A stretch of DNA of 64,000 nucleotides. Source: Haliotis asinina (Eukaryota; Mollusca; Gastropoda; Lepetellida; Haliotidae). This document shows positions 37,833 through 50,600 of the stretch, piece by piece. Numbering within the stretch: position 1 is the stretch's first letter; every line of letters starts with the position of its first letter. Position numbers and translations under genes: made by a program. Under the pieces are notes generated by a model. It was given only the letters and a program-made list of their open reading frames with translations. It searched no databases and was not told the origin of the DNA. Location of the stretch: the NCBI RefSeq assembly GCF_037392515.1, contig NC_090291.1, positions 38,773,001-38,837,000 on the forward strand, given 5' to 3'.

Positions 37833-37988
37833 CATACATTGCCATTAGCATGAAATGCATTGAAAACAAAACAGTGATTCTGCTCAGATATTCATACAAA
37901 CTTATCAAGAAACAACTTATCAACATAAAAGCAACACATCTCTGGTTTTGTACAAAAAGGAAAAAGTCAAACACCAGTTGCAAATCTA
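37833..37988. repeat. Short segmental duplication, copy 2
   Basis: Partner of 36019-36159. This copy has the extra aaaggaaaaagtcaaa segment and no SINE at either border, so it is the likelier source. Confidence 0.9.
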
Positions 37989-40148
37989 CATCATAAATGC
38001 CATCCTTGTACGTCTGTAGTTTCTTTGGCTTAAAGCCTACTACCAATAATTTATTACAGTCATATAAACTTATTGTGTATGTTTTGCGTTGCTTTGACCA
38101 TGTTGGTTATCACACGGTTACAACAAACAATAGACAATACATATCACTAGGCCAGGATTGTTGTGAACAAGAACAATCCTGTGAGAATGGCCATGTGGGA
38201 CAAATGCGATACACTAGTTCCTGATCAAACCACATAAAATCTCCACCTTACCCTGACATCTGTGATGGAGGCTTGTCGGAGAGTCGGCAAGATAAACAAC
38301 TGATGAACACAGTAGTCATGGAAACGTAAACACTAGACTAACAACCAGTTTCAGAAATGGACAATATTTCACAACAGAAAAAAAGGGAAAAAAGAAAAGA
38401 AAAAAAGTTCATTATAAAACTAAAAAAAATAATGAAAACGAGTCCTGAGGCTTTCTTTGTTTTCAGATCTATGGAAATCTAAAATCCACATATTCCAGTC
38501 TTGCAAGGGCTTTCTTTCTTGTTTCAGGGTCTCTCTATGAGAGATTATGTTAACACATACATTGTGTGATATATCATAATATTACTGGGTCTGACACAAG
38601 CTCATCATTTCATATCACACTCATTTTTCTTTGTCTGATAATCTGTCCATTTACTCAAAGTTTATGAACTGATATGATTAAAGCACTAACAACTTAATGC
38701 AGTATGAAATACAAAAGATAATAAAGATGCAAGGAATTATCACGCAGCAAACACGAGCAATGTTTCAGCATCATGTTGGCCATTCATCTGCATTCACATT
38801 ACTTCATTCCATTCAAATCAAGATGTCCTAAAAACTACTATGACTAGGCCAGTTAATATATTTATCATTTAAATAAAATAAATAAGTAAAATAGTCTGTT
38901 CATCAATAGTACAATAATTTATATAGCACATCATAATTTTTTAAAAAGTATTCAGAGAAGATAAAAAACAGGAAACTATTACTCAACTACACAGTAAAAA
39001 ACTTGGGAACTGACCATCATCAACCATAGTTGAAAAATTGAGATCATTGATACTTACATTTGCATTACATCAATGTTGGGCACCACGCAAAATGTGTATG
39101 TTTCAGATTTTATAACCTTTCCTCGTTTTTCCACAACAATTATGATTCTACAATTTTCAGATTCATATAATGTCATAAATATTTTTCAACTCACCGTAAA
39201 CAAGTCATTATCTCAGTTTAGCATGTACCATACAATCATGCTATATAAACCAAACTGTGTCATCCTGAATTGATGTTCAGTGATGTACATGAGTCATTAA
39301 ACCAGTCTGACACACCCTCATTAACTGAGTGGGAGGCTACAATGTTTAAACTAGTACCCAAAGTAAACAGATTGGTAGTGAATCTCTACACCTGAGTCAC
39401 ACACACTGCTTAAATTCCAGAGCACTGAAATACTCACAGCGCCACTACAAGAAAAATACTTGAGTTGCAATGATTAACGTAAAACGTCATCACCAGTTTA
39501 ATCTTTATTGTTGATATGACAATAACTATTATCACAAAAATATTGATGTAAACATGGTAAATAGAAGAAAGATTCCTTTCAGTTTTATCATGACACATCT
39601 ACAATCAGATTAAACGTACAAAGTTTAATATATAAATAAACATCACACAATATGAACATGGTGAAGAGATGATGTAATATTTCTCTGTATTTCATCATGT
39701 TAAGGTATCTTGCACTACAGGTCCAATACCAAAGTCCCATAAATGTCAATGGACAACATGAACTTTCTTGGTACACTACTTCTAGCGTAGTTGTTGATTA
39801 GGATTTGTGTGGTCAAGATGATAAAACAACTAGCACATGGTGCCTGAGGTATTAACATTGGCAATCTGAGGAAATTGATTGAAGTCCATCAAGATCATCT
39901 GTGTAATATCAGTGTTTAAACACGATGCCCTTCATAACAACATGATTACTTTGTGCAGAAAATAATCATACACAAAACTAGAAGCAGACCTGACTAAGAA
40001 TAATGAATGTCACACCCAAAACAGATCTTCTGCAGAGATGTAGTAAAAGCCATTTGAACATGTTGTAAGGAGGGTAAGTGTTGATAGTACAAATATGGAA
40101 TAATTTAGTTGTAAGTGGTTTTATGGATGCCATTACTACCATTTCACA
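37989..40148. other. FITM2 3' flank and probable 3' UTR
   Basis: AT-rich, no other gene. A TTTATT at 39503-39508 gives AATAAA on the FITM2 strand, about 640 bases past its stop, and is one candidate polyadenylation signal. Confidence 0.4.
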
Positions 40149-41120
40149 TTAAACAAGTTTCATGTAACTCAGGGACGAATCTCCTGGTTGTGGTGGTAGC
40201 CAAGGAATTTTACTCCTAAACAATATTCTATAGCTTACAAACCAACACAACACAGCAATGAATGCTGCAACAATCTTCTGAGGAAGTGTGTGGAATCTGT
40301 AAATAACACTCACTAACAACATAAATTCCCACAATATTACAATAAGTGCGAGACCAGCAATAACTGCTTTAATAATTGGGGTGTGAGATTTTAGTGAAAA
40401 TCTTCCTTTTGATATATCTTCATCTGTTACTTTCCTTTTATCTTTCAGTTCATCATCATATAACAATTCTCCAATCTTCCTCCAGTTCTTGAACACCTTA
40501 ACTTCTTCAGATATAGTTAATAAGCAGTGTATTAAGAGAAAAACATGTCCTGATATATCTAATCCAATCCATTCCCTTCCTGATTGAAGGCACTCCATTT
40601 TACTGTTTATTCCTGGCTTGGTGCATTGGCCAACAGTGCTGTCGATCACTTCAAAAGATTTCGTGCAGAGATACCACCAGAATGTTCCAACACCAAGCCG
40701 CATAATGTGTCGTTTGACTTCATTCCAGCGTCCACAACAATACACAGAACTCGTCAGGAAAATGAATATGAGAAGAAGCGTGAATGTCCATCCCCATCCC
40801 ATCTTGACGAAAAAGATATTGAAGAAGTTCCTCCTGTTAGAGAAGAATGATCTAGGGAATGCAAACAAATCGCACAGTACAGATCCGACCATTACCCCGA
40901 TGAGATAAACACCAATCTTTACTGACGTGTCTATCAGCAGGACGGCTCGGCAAATTTTCATGACAAGCATTACCGCGAAGTGACCAACATGTGTTGGTTC
41001 TGGTATGGATTTTTTCCCTGTCGTTGTTTTTCGATCTGGCCGTCTAGAAGAGTGAACGTACTCGAAATGGCGACGGGTAAAACCCGAGCTCCCTTCACGT
41101 GTGTCCCCTTCCACCGCCAT
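40149..41120 (-). CDS. FITM2: FITM2, fat-storage-inducing transmembrane protein
   Basis: A single uninterrupted frame of 323 codons, ATG at 41120. FIT proteins are ER membrane acyl-CoA diphosphatases needed for lipid-droplet budding and ER lipid homeostasis. The family signature WIGLDISGHVFLLIHCLLTI is at residues 184-203, with the first catalytic His at 192. The second lies in YRFHTLPQKIVAAF at residue 277. About six hydrophobic segments are visible (near 48-64, 68-83, 110-128, 191-205, 250-273 and 282-300), as expected for FIT2. The first 45 residues are polar and rich in basic residues. Human FITM2 has 262 residues (from memory) and I recall two exons; this gene has a longer N-terminus and loop, and no intron in its coding part. 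Its neighbours are repeats, so context adds nothing. Confidence 0.95.
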   Translation of the reverse strand: MAVEGDTREGSSGFTRRHFEYVHSSRRPDRKTTTGKKSIPEPTHVGHFAVMLVMKICRAVLLIDTSVKIGVYLIGVMVGSVLCDLFAFPRSFFSNRRNFFNIFFVKMGWGWTFTLLLIFIFLTSSVYCCGRWNEVKRHIMRLGVGTFWWYLCTKSFEVIDSTVGQCTKPGINSKMECLQSGREWIGLDISGHVFLLIHCLLTISEEVKVFKNWRKIGELLYDDELKDKRKVTDEDISKGRFSLKSHTPIIKAVIAGLALIVILWEFMLLVSVIYRFHTLPQKIVAAFIAVLCWFVSYRILFRSKIPWLPPQPGDSSLSYMKLV

Positions 41121-42360
41121 CCTGCTTTCGATTTGACCCGGAAACTGTTAATATTGCAAAGGGAGGTAACACTTTCGGAAGTCATTTTACTTGCATACCT
41201 GGAGTAAATATTTCTGACATCTTGACTGCCTGTTGAAAATATATCTCTCCTTTAACAAGACTAAGACTCCCTTCACGTGTTTTTTCTTAATGCTGTAATA
41301 TGTAAGCGCGTAGTGGGGATAAGTTCAACATCCTTAGTTGGAAGATGATTTATTGCTCCCCAGGTATGCAAAAAAAGTCTGAGGTTGACAAAGAAATGGT
41401 GTTTTGACAGATTCAGTCATCAGGCAATAACTGTTCCATCCGGTCTCATTGTCAATGGAATAAATTCATAATTACCTCTTATTTCTTGGAGTTTGGTCTT
41501 CACAGGTGGCTCAAAGTAATTTGAAATCCAACACTGCAGGAATGTAATACACATACATCTGACTAATCTGACCCATTTAACCACAGGGGTGTACTTATGT
41601 AATGATTATGGGTCTAATGCAGTTCTCTCTCAGCCACAGACCAGCAGTCCTACATCATGACTGTTGTGTGTGTGTGTGCACGCACGCTATCTGAAGTTGA
41701 GACTCACTTAAAGCACTCATTATATAAGATACATTTACATGTGGTATACACGAGGACCATGCATCAAATTGCTGAAAATGTGAAAATACCATACATGTGT
41801 ACAGCTGTGTTTTGGTGTAAACTTTTGTTAAGAATTTGCCAATTTTATGATTTTTTATCATTTATTAAACTCATCACAATAGTCTTTTCAATGTTACATA
41901 TTTGTTTTACAATACATCTGTTCATATGTAAACAGTGCCTTTAAACAGCGTGGAATATTTTGCAAAAGTGGGTTTACACAGTTGACGAAAGTGAGTGGCT
42001 ACATTTACACTACTGAGTCTAAACTTTGATGGGTAGTATATGTTGTAATATCAAAACCAATCAGGATTATTTCTAAAAGAAACAAACAAGTCTTACACCA
42101 TCGATTTGTTGTAGGAAGATTAAAAGCATAGCATTGTGTATATGAACATGATCTTGTGTTAGAGTGTTCTGAATATTGGGACTGTGACAAGATAAGAGCT
42201 CATTTCTTAAAATCCAAAATCAGGGTCTGCATATTTTATGGAAAGAAAGGGTTTCTGTCATACAAGATTTCATATACTCTGTGTCAGTCTTGCCGAGTAT
42301 ATTACTATGTTTGTGCCATCACAAAGTGTATTAACATTTTCAGCAATGACCCACAGCAAG
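41121..42360. other. FITM2 upstream region
   Basis: Non-coding. CG-containing sequence at 41020-41170 spans the start of FITM2 and probably its promoter. A short (GT)n lies at 41664-41677. No divergent gene recognised. Confidence 0.4.
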
Positions 42361-42362
42361 AC

Positions 42363-43234
42363 AGTATAGAATGAGGACTCCTGATCATGACAGCATGTGT
42401 TGTGTATAGAATGATGACTCCTGATCATGACAGCATGTGTTGTGTATAGAATGATGACTCCTGGTCATGACAGCATGTGTTGTGTATAGAATGAAGACTC
42501 CTGATCATGACAGCATGTGTTGTGTATAGAATGAAGACTCCTGATCATGACAGCATGTGTTGTGTATAGAATGATGACTCCTGATCATGACAGCATGTGT
42601 TGTGTATAGAATGAAGACTCCTGATCATGACAGCATGTGTTGTGTATAGAATGAAGACTCCTGATCATGACAGCATGTGTTGTGTATAGAATGAAGACTC
42701 CTGATCATGACAGCATGTGTTGTGTATAGAATGATGACTCCTGATCATGACAGCATGTGTTGTGTATAGAATGATGACTCCTGATCATGACAGCATGTGT
42801 TGTGTATAGAATGATGACTCCTGATCATGACAGCATGTGTTGTGTATAGAATGAAGACTCCTGATCATGACAGCATGTGTTGTGTATAGAATGATGACTC
42901 CTGATCATGACAGCATGTGTTGTGTATAGAATGATGACTCCTGATCATGACAGCATGTGTTGTGTATAGAATGAAGACTCCTGATCATGACAGCATGTGT
43001 TGTGTATAGAATGATGACTCCTGATCATGACAGCATGTGTTGTGTATAGAATGATGACTCCTGATCATGACAGCATGTGTTGTGTATAGAATGATGACTC
43101 CTGATCATGACAGCATGTGTTGTGTATAGAATGAAGACTCCTGATCATGACAGCATGTGTTGTGTATAGAATGAAGACTCCTGATCATGACAGCATGTGT
43201 TGTGTATAGAATGAAGACTCCTGATCATGACAGT
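42363..43234. repeat. Minisatellite, 22 units of 40 bp
   Basis: Unit ctgatcatgacagcatgtgt + tgtgtatagaatgaNgactc. Almost the only variation is the base N. In order the units read G,T,T,A,A,T,A,A,A,T,T,T,A,T,T,A,T,T,T,A,A,A. One unit also has ctggtcatga. Very recent expansion. Confidence 0.98.
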
Positions 43235-44910
43235 ATGGAGCATGAGTTAGAAACATGTGTTTGGCAGCAGTTACATTGTACATGCTTCTCCATAAAAATC
43301 ATTACACACACAGACACAAAAGAAAAACAAAAGAAAAAAAAGCCATAAATTCTGAATGGTACCTAACTGGGCTACCACTGAACCTCAGTCATAGATCCTC
43401 TTCTGTCCATTGTCAAAGTTGGACATCATCTTTTGAAAACATAAAGCATACACCAAGAATAAATGATTCTTTACTTCAATCTTTCTGGCTTGTGTATAAC
43501 ATGAAACATTCTTAATTAATCATAACACATACAGGTGTACAATTATAAAAAAAAAATCGTATGTGCACAAATGACCATGTGCGACTTGCACAAACAGTTA
43601 GCCATATGCATATACTAAGCATAAGCCCTAGTCACCGCACATTCTGTCTCCATTCTGATATAAACACTCATTCTTTAGTACATGATTAGTTTAATCCACT
43701 TTGATTGGCAGAATGTTCAGAAAAATTAGTCTTGCCAAAAAGAGACATTTTGTGCTAAGTAAGAGCTAGAATAGTCTGTCACACTGACCACGAAACAAAT
43801 ATACCCAATACCCAAATAGACCCAATGACAGTTAAAAATATATGTCAAGTCTTTGAATACCACAGTTTAAGTTCTGAAAATGAAGAAAGTCTCTGGGATC
43901 TGTTTATCATAATTCATGCAAATAATTCAGGAAGTGAGTCTCTGTAAACTTTGTTCATTTGAGATACTACATGTTTGTCTAGTGGGGAGATATGTTTGCT
44001 GTGACCTCCACAATGTAGCCAAGATGCATGATGTTTATCACAACAGAAAGGAAATGAAATACACTGGGAAATTGAGGGTGGCTACAGTTAGTGTGTTTAC
44101 TAGGTGCATTTTCTGTGCGTTCAATTATCATCCATAACTATCTATACAGTGGAAGCTGTCAAACCCGACATCTGTCCAATTTTCTGTTGTTTATGCTCCT
44201 CATGGCAATATTCTATGATAGCCTGTACGTATTATGGTTTAATGAACTTTGATACTCTGATAAGACTGACTCCGGTTTTCTATCTAATTTTAAACTCAAT
44301 TTGTACTTTGTTAACTATCCTTTAGTAGAACCAGCTAGCTTTTCTAAAATTTGCTCTTCTTTGAAAAAACATGACTGAAGGTGGTTACACTGTGTAGTAC
44401 ATGCATTGTTAGCCTCACTGTACAGAGCCACATTGTTTTGCTTTGAGAAATAAACTAAATGTGCTTCATCAATAATTCAAGAATTATTACATGAATTATT
44501 TAAAAACCCAGAACCTGTGCATAAAGTCTCCATAAGTGACAAAATTTACTTTGCAGAGTTGTGTCCCTTTATAATTGTGCCTGAAACTTAGCATTCATGG
44601 CAAAAATCCTGGATGGCTGTGATTACATTTCTGGGTTTGTCATGGTAAGACCCATGGTTGGAAGTTTTTAAAAGTTTTATATATTCAAGACCCCCATCAT
44701 TTTAGTTTTCCATACTATCTCACACATGATTCTGCAGACAGTGCTAATCAAAAACCCTTTCACACACTCACCAAACAAATACACACTTGATACAATCATT
44801 GCTTCCTTCACTCCTTACTAAAATAAAAATTTACAGAAATAATATGTAGTATTTGGTCTGGTTTTTTATTTAAAAAAAAAATCTTATATCTGCTTCATTC
44901 AATTCTACTG
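43235..44910. other. Intergenic, nothing recognised
   Basis: AT-rich, several short chance frames, no family resemblance. Confidence 0.4.
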
Positions 44911-44923
44911 TCTGACTATTCTG

Positions 44924-45091
44924 GGGGCAGTGGGGTAGCCTAGTGGTTAAAGCGTTCGCTCGTCACGCCAAAGACCCGGGTTCGATTCCCCACATGGGTA
45001 CTATGTGTGAGGCCCATATTCTGGTGTCCCCCGCCGTGATATCGCTGGAATATTGCTAAAAGGGGGCGTAAAACCAAACTCACTCACTCAC
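44924..45091 (+). mobile_element. tRNA-derived SINE (family B), complete with target duplication
   Basis: 168 bp flanked by the 13-bp direct repeat tctgactattctg at 44911-44923 and 45092-45104. The head carries box A (tagcctagtgg, 44936-44946) and box B (ggttcgattcc, 44979-44989) in tRNA spacing; gttcgctcgtcacgcc between them resembles a tRNA-Val anticodon arm. The 3' end (tggaatattgctaaaagggg, gcgtaaaaccaaactcac) and (ACTC)n tail are shared with family A. A recent insertion. Confidence 0.93.
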
Positions 45092-45104
45092 TCTGACTAT
45101 TCTG

Positions 45105-47473
45105 TCTTCGATGACATCTCTAGAAACATCAAATAAACATGTGAATCAACTTTTGAAAAATAACTGATTAAAGGTACCAGTACTATATTCTATATATAGC
45201 CTACATAGTCATGATAATTAATTGAGCACAAATCCTTCTCTACGGAGATAGAAAATGTGAAAAGGTGTAAACAACCCATACAATAAACATAATAAACAAA
45301 GTAATAAGTTATTTTTCTGAATAATTCATTTGCACCACACAATGCACATGAGAACAAATCATTAAGAAGAATATTAAAACTTAAATATTCTTATTTCAAA
45401 ATAACCAAGAAAGTAGGTTAGCAATTAACCTCCACATAACATACATGTACAGGGTGTGGCCTGATTCAATCCTTCACCACTCAGTTATAAAGTTTCACAT
45501 AACTACAGACATCATACACGACAACAATCACAATGTAGTAGGCTAGCAGCCATTTTGAAATGGATTTTAGCTGTGTTTTTCCACTGATCAGGCTAGGAAT
45601 GATAGTGTGCACACTAAGGAACAGGGACTTATCTGTTTTGAAATCTACCAACGTAATGATGTATTTATTGATTTAAAAACTATGGTATGGCATACACACA
45701 GTTCTTTAAGAAACTGATGGCAATATTTTTATGGATGTAAAAACAAGAATGCAGACAGTGTAAATAACATGAATAACTTCACATGCACTTTTCCAACGAT
45801 TCAGCCTAATATTACAACACAGGCCATGCCTATTCCCTTATGAGCCAATGAGGAAACACCAGTCTCTTATGAAGTGTGGCCCCACTTTGTTTAAGTTAAC
45901 AGAAGATGCACACATGAAATTTCCTTCATTGGCCAATCAAATCACTTGTAATCTCATTCAGTATGTTTATCTATCTATGGTTTGGACATTCAGAGGGTTT
46001 ACTAAACATAATATCTGTTAGGCCAGACCAATTTTATTTCCTGTTTTACGGATCCACCAGTCATATAAAAAAATATAATCTTAATGTTTTTATTGGCCAA
46101 AAATGTGAACTTGTTTTTTGCCCAATATACACTTCATACAATTGCCAAAAGTAAAAGATTTTGAATATTTAGAAAGAATATTACTTTGATTTGTGAGTAA
46201 TTTTTTAACTCTTGCCTTTAGGTTTTCTGAGGATAAAAATCTGTGAAAAAAGAAATGAAATTGTTCTGGCCTTAACAAATAAACTTACACCAAACATGGT
46301 TTGGTCATTGCAGAGGTTGCTCAAAATGACAGACAAATGGAGAATGTTTTATCCATGTAGGACGATACTGGAACAAATACAAGGACACTATAAACCTACA
46401 GCTCATCTCTCCAGAACATCAGCACACCAGTCTACACACAGTAACCTTCCATCTCACTCTAGCATCATACAACACAAGAGGTAAGTTTCTAAAAGGAGAG
46501 ACTGACATGTTCATATTCATAACCTCAAACCCTTGTACAATATATGACATAAACAATGCTATGAGTATGTACACTGTATACTATACACCATATACCATAT
46601 ATACACTATCACAAACTGGTCAGAAAAAAAGAAAGAGACATAGTGACAGCTGTTTATTCTATACTAAGAGGGGATCTTATACTGAGGAGAACAATGCTGG
46701 TCCTCAAAAAACTGTAACAAAGGTACTCTTGTCTATCTACAGAGTGGCCTGCGCTACCATACTCACTGATATGATGATATAAATATAATTAATAACATAT
46801 TGTTCCAACCATACTTAGTTTACACTTGATAACACAAGATGATAATGCAAAACATGCATATCTTCACTGCTACCTCCAGCAGCAAACATCACCAGGATGT
46901 CACTTGCCCCCCCACATTTGCTGTTTACATCTGTTGAAATGCGTATATTAAACTACATCCCTTTGAGTGGTCCTTTTGAGTTTGTTATACCTTAGTTTAC
47001 TGTATTAGCTCAACTAAATGTTGTCGCAATTGGTTTTTAGTCTGACAATCTATTCTCTTCACAACACAGATAAGTGATACAAATTGAATTGACCCATAAA
47101 TGTCCATACCTAACGCAGTAACGCTTTGTATCTTGTTGTACCATGGGAGTTACCAATACCAATATTAGGACACTTCAAAACCAGATAATTCAGTGAGTTG
47201 TTATTATGACCACAAGGGAGTAGAATGAAGCAGAGCTTACTACATCGTAAATGAATACTGAATACATTGTATCCTCACATGCATGTGGTCACAACATGGA
47301 TACATTGCATAAGCAACATATGGACGTACCATATAATTTTAAGAGAAGAGAAAAATATGGGACTTATGTTTGTTATCAACAGAATATTGTTTCAGTCAGC
47401 ACTTTCTAACAAATTTGTTACACATTATATTTGTGATTACACATTGTGTTACATTTGACAACTTTCTACTTGG
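45105..47473. other. Intergenic, nothing recognised
   Basis: AT-rich sequence with chance frames only (for example 46212-46484 and 46507-46782), none with splice or family support. Confidence 0.4.
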
Positions 47474-47552
47474 ACCTGTGAAGATCCGGATGAGAATTGA
47501 TCTTCAGTAACCCATATTTCAGAGTGTGCTGAAACTAAACTCACTCACTTTC
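47474..47552 (+). repeat. Abalone-type SINE (family A), internally deleted
   Basis: The 5' end (acctgtgaagatccggatga, gaattgatcttcagtaaccc) is joined directly to the 3' end (agtgtgctgaaactaaactc). Confidence 0.75.
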
Positions 47553-47693
47553 TAAAGGGCATTGTGTATTTGTAACAAATTTGTTCTCTGAAATGACAAG
47601 GTAAATATTTTTACGGACCCACCATATGTTTTCAGGATATCTAGGCAGGAATAATTTTCAGCCCCTTACAGTCCTCCTTATCAGTATTTCCCT

Positions 47694-50600
47694 CTAGAAC
47701 AGTGAGACAACTTTGCTGTGTTCGGGATTTCCTGCTGTGTCATCTTCCTCTCGAAGACCCTCGCTGACAGGCCCCTTCCCTATCAGCGTCAACATGGCCT
47801 GGGCCTCAGGGTCCTTGTCCAGAATGCTCTTCTTCTTTCTTGACTGGAACAACAGTTGGTGGAGGTCAGTGAAAGAACAGTTGTGTGGAGGTCAAACTAA
47901 CAGCAGTTGGGTTGAGGTCAGTAAACAACAGTTGGATTGAGGTCTTTGAAACAACAGTTGACAGAGGTCAGCAAAACAACAGTTGGTGGAGGTCAGTGAA
48001 AGAACAGTCGTGTGGAGGTCAGACTAACAACAGTTAGGCTGAGGTCAGTAAACAACAGTTGGATTGAGGTCTTTGAAACAACAGTTGACAGAGGTCAGCA
48101 AAACAACAGTTGGTGGAGGTCAGTGAAAGAACAGTCGTGTGGAGGTCAGACTAACAACAGTTAAGCTGAGGTCAGTAAACAACAGTTGGATTGAGGTCTT
48201 TGAAACAACAGTTGACAGAGGTCAGCAAAACAACAGTTGGATGGAGGTCAGCAAAACAACAGTTGCATGGAAGTCCCCAGAACAACAGTTGGGTTGAGGT
48301 CATTGAAACAACACGTGGGTCAGCAAAACAGAATTATAAAGTGGGTCAGTCAAACAGCAATTGTTTGGTCAGTGGCAAGGTAGGGTTGGTATAAATAAAA
48401 AAACAGCAGTTAGGACAGTAAAACAACAGTTGGAAGGGGGTGAATCAAATAACTGTTGGGTCAGTAAAACAACAGTTAGGAGGGAGTAGGTCAGTGTGTA
48501 ACAACAGTTGAAGGATGGAATTTGACACAACAGTTTGGTGGAGTGAGAGAATCAGCTGCCGAGTGAAGTCAGCATAACAACTATTTCTTCGGTGATCAGT
48601 ATAACAATCTTTTGTATGGTAGAATGCCAGTCTGTATGCAATCCAGATAAATAAAATTGGAGCCAAGTAAATAAAACAACAATATAGTGAAACAACAGCT
48701 GCATGTAGGTCAGTGGAACAACAGTGAATGGGGGTTTGGGGGGGGGGGGGGGTGTGTGTGTGAAACAACACTTTGTTTGATGGACCATGACACCAGCAGA
48801 ATGTAGTCAGTGACAAACTGCATGTGGGCTAGTAAAACCACAGTTTGTGAGCAGACTAGTAAAACCACAGTTTGTGAGTGGGCTAGTAAAACCACAGTTT
48901 GAATGTGAACCTACCTCATCTGTGATGTCATCATCATCTATCTTTTTCTCCGGTCCCACCGCCCATACTTCAATAACGTCCACCTCAAAGTCTGGCTTCC
49001 CAGACAGCTGTGGGCTGCCGTACGTGGTACATCGTGACCCGGCCTTGCTGTGTCCGTTGTTGAAAGTATGGTCTATCCACAGACCGAAGTAGTCGAACTG
49101 TCCTCCCATACCCTGAGAAGTGACAGCAATACAGTACTACAGTCATGTGTCTTAATAATGACATTGTCAGACATTACAAGCTTAACAGGTTGGGAAAATA
49201 GGCATTGGCAATTGTTTTGATATGAAGAATTGATCTGATCTTAATGCAGCCCTCTGCAGTACTGCAGCGACATGATAGCAGTATTTAAATAATCAAGTCT
49301 GGACCAGACAATCGAGTGATAATACTACATGCCACAATAAACACTGTGAGCCTTTGATAACATAAAGTAAATGTAAGAACCCAGTCTGACCACGCCTCTT
49401 CCACACTGCATAGTTCAATTTAGTACAAACATTATTGTAGATTCAGTGCCCAAATCACGTGCTTTCAAATATAAGTCACAAAAAAGATACATTTAGAGTA
49501 TTCCACATAGTAAAAGGTGGTGAGTTTCCCCAAATAACCATGTTCACCTGATATAGAAACAACACAAATGCCTTAGAAAGTATAACAATGACAGATGGCC
49601 AAATCAATGAAAGCCATGGCTATTAGATTGACCATAACAGCTGGGCAAATGGATTCCAATAAAGTACCAAAGCAGGGTCTGATTTAGTGCTTTGTTACTT
49701 GCACTGGTGCAGCCCAATATTCCAATATTACAAAGTGCAACTTACCTACTAGTCAAAGCACCATGTGAAAGTCAGTTTATGAGAAATAAATCAACAATAA
49801 ATCTAACATAATTAACATAATTTTAGGGGTGGGTGGAAGTCTGTTAGATTCAGAGTGATAGAAATCCATCAAACTAGTGATGAATCTGAGTAATGACAAG
49901 TAGGTGAACTTCTGAATTAAACACATAAATAATTCAACAGCATATTTCTTTCCATTCATATTGCAATAAAACAACGAAACTGGAATTTCTTAAGTTGCAC
50001 CTGGTGCAAATTGGTTAGCATCTATCAAATTGAGCCCTGAAGTACAACAATGACAGATGGTCACATCATTGAAAGCCATGTTCATGACTATAAGACTGAA
50101 CACATAAGCAGTCCAAATGGCAAATGGATTGCAACCAAGTACCAAAGACTGCAGCGTCCCACTTACCAACCCATTGGGCAGAGTCTGGACGTGGTTGTTG
50201 AAGTACATGTAGTGGTCGTTGTATCCAGTGGCGGTGTAGACCCCATAGTGAGGTTTCAGGCTGAACAATGCACACTGAGCATCACCTAGATGCAGAACAA
50301 AAATCCACAAAATGCACTCATGTAGGGAATGAAACATGGGTGAATGCTTTAACACTGGACTACCTCACCACCGTCTAGCAACTCAAGCATTCTCAAAGTG
50401 CTAGCACATTATTAACCTGGATAACCTAGGCTGACTGAGTGAGAGGTGCTAGAGGGTTATTAATCACATGACTTGTCCCACCAGGTACCCACTTTCGGCT
50501 GGGTGAACAGAGGCAATTTTTAACAAACTGACTTGTCTAAGGTTTGAAGACTAGAAAGATTCCCCAGCCATGACCTTGCTGGAATGTATAAAAGCAGCAA

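Noticed and set aside
28410-43234. CRISPR-like regular repeats (139-bp and 40-bp arrays)
   Set aside because: Units abut with no variable spacers, and the surroundings are animal nuclear DNA.
44931-44995. A second tRNA gene
   Set aside because: Box A and box B are present but arms do not pair and the sequence continues into a SINE body with a target duplication.
46212-46782. Two adjacent forward frames of about 90 codons
   Set aside because: No known domain and no plausible exon borders; composition is that of the surrounding AT-rich DNA.
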